This document shows positions 41,644 through 45,056 of a stretch of DNA of 45,056 nt, in pieces. Position numbers and translations under genes: made by a program. Below the pieces are notes generated by a model. The model saw only the letters and a program-made list of their open reading frames with translations. It was not told the DNA's origin and did not search any database. The first letter of the stretch is position 1. Every line of letters begins with the position of its first letter. The DNA lies in the NCBI GenBank assembly GCA_902802585.1, contig CADCMR010000024.1, positions 1 through 45,056 on the forward strand. The letters are read 5' to 3'. Source of the DNA: an uncultured bacterium (GTDB lineage Bacteria; Verrucomicrobiota; Lentisphaeria; Victivallales; UBA1829).

Positions 41644-43777
41644 ATCGAAACCCTTTCTGGCGTCCGCCTCGAAACAGGACATCGCCGCGGCGCTGAAGAC
41701 CGCCGGACAGCCCGGATACCGCGCCGACCAGGTCTATGACTGGATCGTGAAGAAATGGATCGTCGATCCGGCGCTCATGACCAACCTTTCCGCCGCCGCG
41801 AAGGAGGCGCTTTCCGCAGCATTCCTGTGCCCGTCCGTCGCGATCGAGGCGGAGTATCCCGCCGACGACGGTTCCGCGAAGTACCTGCTGCGGCTCCATG
41901 ACGGCGAGACTGTGGAATGCGCCCGCATCCCCGCCGAGGACGGACGCATGACGTTCTGCCTGAGCTCGCAGGTCGGCTGCCCCGTCTCCTGCGTGTTCTG
42001 CTCCAGCGGCGAATCCGGCCTCACGCGCAATCTTGCCGCGGGCGAGATCATTGAGCAGTATTTTCTGCTCTGCCGGAAGCTCGGGCAGGCCCCGGACAAC
42101 GTGGTCATGATGGGCATCGGCGAACCGCTCCTGAACTTCGACAACCTCGTCGCCGCGCTGAACGTGATCACGAACCCGGACGGCGTCGCGCTCGCCCAGC
42201 GCCGCGTGACCATCTCCACCAGCGGCTGGACGCCCGGCATCCGGGCGCTGACCGAACTGCGCAAGCAGTGGAACCTGGCGCTTTCACTCCACGCTCCGGA
42301 CGACAAGACGCGCGCGCTGCTCATCCCCACGAAATTCCGCCGCGACATCCGCGAGATTCTCGCCGCCTGCCAGGAACACCGCGAGGCAACGGGCCGTCTG
42401 CTCACCATTGAGTACGTCCTCCTCGCGGGCATCAACGATTCGCCCGAAATGGCGCGCAAGTTCGCACGTCTCGCCGCGGACGCCGGGGCGAAGGTCAACC
42501 TCATCCCCTACAATAAGGCGCGCGGCGCGTTCGAGCGCCCCTCCCGCGAGACGGTCAAACGTTTCGAAAACGCCCTGAAGACCCTTCACGTGCCGGTGAC
42601 CGTTCGCGTCGAAAAAGGCGCTTCCGCCACGGCCGCGTGCGGACAGCTCCGCGCGAACTCGAAACAAACCGCGGCGGGCAGGATTGCGACGGTGTTCGCC
42701 GCCGTTTTGGCGCTTCTCTTCGCCTCCTCCTGTTTCTCCTCGCAGCCGAAAGAACTGTCCGGACCGCAGCGCGAGCTCATGGCTCAGATCTACAGCCCGG
42801 AGGAGGACCTCGCTCCGCTCTACGAGGCGCTTTCCTACACCGACCCGAATTTCATCGACCCGGAAACCGGTCGCACTCCGCTCATAACCGCCGTCGCGCT
42901 CTCCGATGCGCCGCGTGTCTCCGCGCTCCTGGCGTCCAATGCCGATCCGAACGCGAAGGACGCGAACGGGATTCGCGCGATCCACTATGCCGCTGGCGAA
43001 CCCGACCCGGCGATTCTTCGCACGCTCATCTTGAATGGCGCGGACCTCAATGCGAAGGGGCGTACAGGCAAGACGCCCGTCATGGAGGCCGCCCGGCTCG
43101 GAATGCTCCAGAACGTGAAGATTCTCATCGACGCGGGCGCGGACCTGAACGCGCACGACGATCTGAACCGCAGCGCTGTGATGTTCGCCGCGATGGCGAA
43201 GCAATCCTCGCTCGAAATCGTGAAGCTTCTGCACGAACACAGCGTTCCGGACCTTTCGTTCAGCGACAAAGGCGAAACCCCGCTCTTCCTCGCCATCGAC
43301 CACGGCAACACCGATACCGCGATGTATCTGATCGAAGGCATTGAAAAATTCGCCGGGAACCAGACCCTCAACGCCGGGGTGGTCGAGATCGAATATACGG
43401 TCTTCAACCGCTACAACGAGGCGACGGCAATCGGTCTCGCCGCCATGCGGCACGCGATCTATGCCAACGACATGAAAATCGTCCAGGCGCTGGTCGACCG
43501 CAAGCTGCCTCTGAATTCGAGCGTAAACCGTGTTTACAGGGTCCTGAAACGGGGCAACATCGAAGGCTTTCATGAACTTCTCGCGCGCAACGGCGTCATC
43601 GAGGACGGAAAAAAGCCTCTTTTCTGGGCCGCCGAGAAGGACAACGTGCCGATTATGCAGTATCTGGTGGAACATGGCGCCGATCCGTTCGAGATCGACC
43701 ACGCCGGAAAACGTCCCATTGCCTACGCACACAGAAAAGACGCCATCGACTACCTTGAGAGTGTCATGAAGGAATGA
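41618..43777 (+). CDS. rlmN: RlmN radical SAM methyltransferase continuous with an ankyrin-repeat lipoprotein
   Basis: The 719-aa frame starts at ATG 41618 (AAGGAG upstream). Residues 1-345 are RlmN, which methylates C2 of A2503 in 23S rRNA and A37 in tRNA: C121-x3-C125-x2-C128 binds the cluster, and C114 (TFCLSSQVGC) and C341 (ACGQL) are the catalytic pair. RlmN normally ends soon after. Here the frame runs on through GRIATVFAAVLALLFASSC, a lipoprotein-like segment with C372, into about six ankyrin repeats (375-719). Either this is a true fusion or the ankyrin protein is translated separately from an internal start such as GTG 42692, with AGGA ahead of it. Its stop overlaps recO. Confidence 0.85.
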   Translation: MTTTTTMNESKPFLASASKQDIAAALKTAGQPGYRADQVYDWIVKKWIVDPALMTNLSAAAKEALSAAFLCPSVAIEAEYPADDGSAKYLLRLHDGETVECARIPAEDGRMTFCLSSQVGCPVSCVFCSSGESGLTRNLAAGEIIEQYFLLCRKLGQAPDNVVMMGIGEPLLNFDNLVAALNVITNPDGVALAQRRVTISTSGWTPGIRALTELRKQWNLALSLHAPDDKTRALLIPTKFRRDIREILAACQEHREATGRLLTIEYVLLAGINDSPEMARKFARLAADAGAKVNLIPYNKARGAFERPSRETVKRFENALKTLHVPVTVRVEKGASATAACGQLRANSKQTAAGRIATVFAAVLALLFASSCFSSQPKELSGPQRELMAQIYSPEEDLAPLYEALSYTDPNFIDPETGRTPLITAVALSDAPRVSALLASNADPNAKDANGIRAIHYAAGEPDPAILRTLILNGADLNAKGRTGKTPVMEAARLGMLQNVKILIDAGADLNAHDDLNRSAVMFAAMAKQSSLEIVKLLHEHSVPDLSFSDKGETPLFLAIDHGNTDTAMYLIEGIEKFAGNQTLNAGVVEIEYTVFNRYNEATAIGLAAMRHAIYANDMKIVQALVDRKLPLNSSVNRVYRVLKRGNIEGFHELLARNGVIEDGKKPLFWAAEKDNVPIMQYLVEHGADPFEIDHAGKRPIAYAHRKDAIDYLESVMKE
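42692..43777 (+). CDS. Possible separate ankyrin-repeat lipoprotein (internal start)
   Basis: Alternative reading of the second half of the rlmN frame. GTG 42692 would give a 361-aa product beginning MFAAVLALLFASSC, a short signal with a lipobox cysteine at residue 14, then ankyrin repeats such as TPLITAVALSDAPRVSALL and NAKGRTGKTPVMEAARLGM. GGCAGGA lies 8-10 bases upstream. Against it: the usual basic residues before the hydrophobic core lie upstream of this GTG. Confidence 0.4.
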   Translation: MFAAVLALLFASSCFSSQPKELSGPQRELMAQIYSPEEDLAPLYEALSYTDPNFIDPETGRTPLITAVALSDAPRVSALLASNADPNAKDANGIRAIHYAAGEPDPAILRTLILNGADLNAKGRTGKTPVMEAARLGMLQNVKILIDAGADLNAHDDLNRSAVMFAAMAKQSSLEIVKLLHEHSVPDLSFSDKGETPLFLAIDHGNTDTAMYLIEGIEKFAGNQTLNAGVVEIEYTVFNRYNEATAIGLAAMRHAIYANDMKIVQALVDRKLPLNSSVNRVYRVLKRGNIEGFHELLARNGVIEDGKKPLFWAAEKDNVPIMQYLVEHGADPFEIDHAGKRPIAYAHRKDAIDYLESVMKE

Positions 43778-44376
43778 GCGCGGGCAGCTTCAAAACCCGG
43801 TACATGATTCTCCGCAAGACGCCGTTCCGCGACACCAGCCTCGTCGTCGCCGGGATCAGCGCGGACCACGGGCGGCTTGATTTCGTGCTGAAAGGCGCGC
43901 GCGCCATCGGGAAAAAACAGTTTCCGACCGCGGACGTCTTCCGGGAGTTTCAGCTCGAATTCCGTCCGTCGCGCCGGGCGGAATCCATGCCGACGCTCGT
44001 TTCCATGGACCTGTCCGCCTCGCACGACGGCATCGCGCAGTCCATGGACTGTTATCTCGCAGCCTGTTCGTTTGCTGCCGAAACGCTCCGCCGAGCGCAA
44101 CCCATGCTTGAAATGCCGTTGACCTGGCAGGCATTTTCCGTGATGCTGACCCGCATGGAGCGCACCCTGTCGCCCAAAATCCCGCTCATGCTCGCGCGTC
44201 TGGCGGTCCTTCGCGAACACGGCATGCTTTCCGACGTCGTGCCGTACCCGGATCTGATCGCTCCGCTGTTTCATTGCGCCGTCGACGCCGATGCGCCGTG
44301 GCCGGAACCCGACGAAACCGTGTTGAACCGTATCGACGGCTGGGTGGAAACCCGCTGCCGTATGCTCGCGGTATAA
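43774..44376 (+). CDS. recO: DNA repair protein RecO, short
   Basis: A 200-aa protein with the RecO N-terminal OB-fold pattern: YMILRKTPFRDTSLVVAGIS, then GRLDFVLKGARAIGKK and FQLEFRPSRRAE. RecO promotes RecA loading with RecR and anneals DNA. It is about 40 residues shorter than typical and shows no CxxC zinc finger, so the C-terminal domain may be reduced. The ATG overlaps the stop of the rlmN-ankyrin frame (ATGA). Confidence 0.75.
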   Translation: MSAGSFKTRYMILRKTPFRDTSLVVAGISADHGRLDFVLKGARAIGKKQFPTADVFREFQLEFRPSRRAESMPTLVSMDLSASHDGIAQSMDCYLAACSFAAETLRRAQPMLEMPLTWQAFSVMLTRMERTLSPKIPLMLARLAVLREHGMLSDVVPYPDLIAPLFHCAVDADAPWPEPDETVLNRIDGWVETRCRMLAV

Positions 44377-44446
44377 ATTTGCAGAAGTAAGCGCCGTTTT
44401 ACTGCCCTATTTCCCAAAAAACAATGAAAAACGGAAAAAACGTGTA

Positions 44447-44554
44447 GAATCGACGGAAAAGATACGTTCTTATGGATGTGTCTTTCCTGCCGGTACATCA
44501 AAAACTGAAAAATTTTGATGCGGGGCGTTGAATCGGCGGGAAAGACGCGTTCTT
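44447..44554. repeat. Imperfect direct repeat and hairpin upstream of the last gene
   Basis: A 25-base segment beginning GAATCG and ending CGTTCTT occurs at 44447-44471 and again at 44530-44554 with four differences. Between them CATCAAAA (44496-44503) pairs with TTTTGATG (44513-44520). This may be a regulatory region for the secreted repeat protein. Confidence 0.55.
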
Positions 44555-44625
44555 GAAAACGCGGGACATCGACCCGATGAAATAGAAACGAAAACCGCAA
44601 ACGACAGGACACAAGGAGGCTACTA

Positions 44626-45056
44626 TGAACAGAATTCTCACACTTGCAATCGCCGGAATCCTCTTTACCGGAATCGGGACAACCGGAATCGTGAATGCCC
44701 AGGCGACCTTCGGCAGACAGCAGGCCGGAACTTTCCAGCGCGGACCGCAGGGCTTTGGTTTTGGTATGGCGCAGCGCGGACCGCAGGGCTTCGGCTTTGG
44801 CGCGGCTCCTCAGGGCGGACGCCAGCAGGCACGCGGCGGACGTCAGGGCGGCAGTCAGGGCTTCGGCTTTGGCGCGGCTCCTCAGGGCGGACGCCAGCAG
44901 CAGGCACGCGGCGGACGTCAGGGCGGCGGTCAGGGCTTCGGCTTTGGCGCGGTTCCTCAGGGCGGACGCCAGCAGGCACGCGGCGGACGTCAGGGCGGCG
45001 GTCAGGGCTTCGGCTTTGGGGCTGCTCCTCAGGGCGGACGTCAGCAGGCACGCGGC
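44626..45056 (+). CDS. Secreted Gly/Arg/Gln/Phe low-complexity repeat protein, 3'-truncated by window edge
   Basis: The frame is open to the window end (143 codons). A perfect AAGGAGG precedes ATG 44626. Residues 1-26 form a signal peptide (MNRILTLAIAGILF..., ending NAQA). The remainder is repeats of about 24-25 residues built from GFGFGAAPQGG, RQQARGG and RQGGGQ. The composition resembles RGG/FG phase-separating domains, but here on an exported protein. No catalytic domain is visible. No family recognised; a matrix, envelope-binding or structural role is conjecture. Confidence 0.75.

Noticed and set aside
44665..45051. Pro/Arg-rich repeat frame on the minus strand at the right edge
   Set aside because: It mirrors the plus-strand RGG/FG repeats; the plus frame has a perfect ribosome site and a signal peptide.

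Overview
The window (about 60% GC, 45 kb) looks like a chromosomal segment of an anaerobic Gram-negative bacterium of the Lentisphaerota/Victivallales kind. This is inferred from family content, not proven. The signs are a very large AIDA-type repeat protein with no signal peptide, tandem secretin-like proteins, a four-helix-bundle 'suffix' protein, a HydE hydrogenase maturase, a DUF6055 protein, an AraC regulator and many secreted or lipoprotein products. No rRNA, CRISPR array or intact insertion sequence was seen. Putative promoters repeatedly fit TTGAxx-16/17-TATATT.

Region by region: (1) 1-2759, a translationally coupled operon nadA (5' cut by the window edge)-mnmA-hydE. (2) 2836-6423, a strong promoter followed at once by an intrinsic terminator, then two tandem secretin-domain proteins. 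(3) 6527-13811, two complete NitT/TauT-type ABC importers (lipoprotein, permease, ATPase) followed by a QueG-like double-cluster Fe-S protein and a DUF1847 Cys-rich protein; this looks like an uncharacterised uptake/redox pathway. (4) 14075-15464, a secreted DUF6055/HELGH protein on the minus strand. (5) 15470-18150, a 2.7 kb low-GC, gene-poor stretch with decayed inverted repeats, a transposase remnant, tRNA-Pro(CGG) and a 122-bp MITE-like element with perfect terminal repeats and a target duplication. (6) 18152-22367, glycogen phosphorylase, a DnaQ-type exonuclease and an AraC regulator with a leader hairpin. (7) 22527-26838 (minus), an RRM protein with a long leader, YggS, a stand-alone 5'-3' exonuclease and phosphoglycerate mutase. 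(8) 27107-29915, rpsO-pnp with a structured 418-bp spacer. (9) 30237-32908, two small membrane proteins, a four-helix-bundle suffix protein and a DUF362 ferredoxin-like protein. (10) 33171-37166, the 1331-aa AIDA/VCBS repeat protein. (11) 37319-39791 (minus), NAD(P)HX repair enzyme and 5'-nucleotidase. (12) 39952-44376, a GT39-like membrane glycosyltransferase, an RlmN continuous with an ankyrin lipoprotein, and RecO. (13) From 44626, a secreted Gly/Arg/Gln/Phe low-complexity repeat protein runs off the end.

The strongest candidates for something new are: a nonamer DNA repeat shared between the inside of the four-helix-bundle gene and an array just after the giant repeat protein; the RlmN-ankyrin continuity with an internal lipobox; the double-ABC/QueG-like/DUF1847 cluster; the MITE; and the secreted RGG/FG-rich repeat protein. 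All calls are from reading the sequence; no database search was run.
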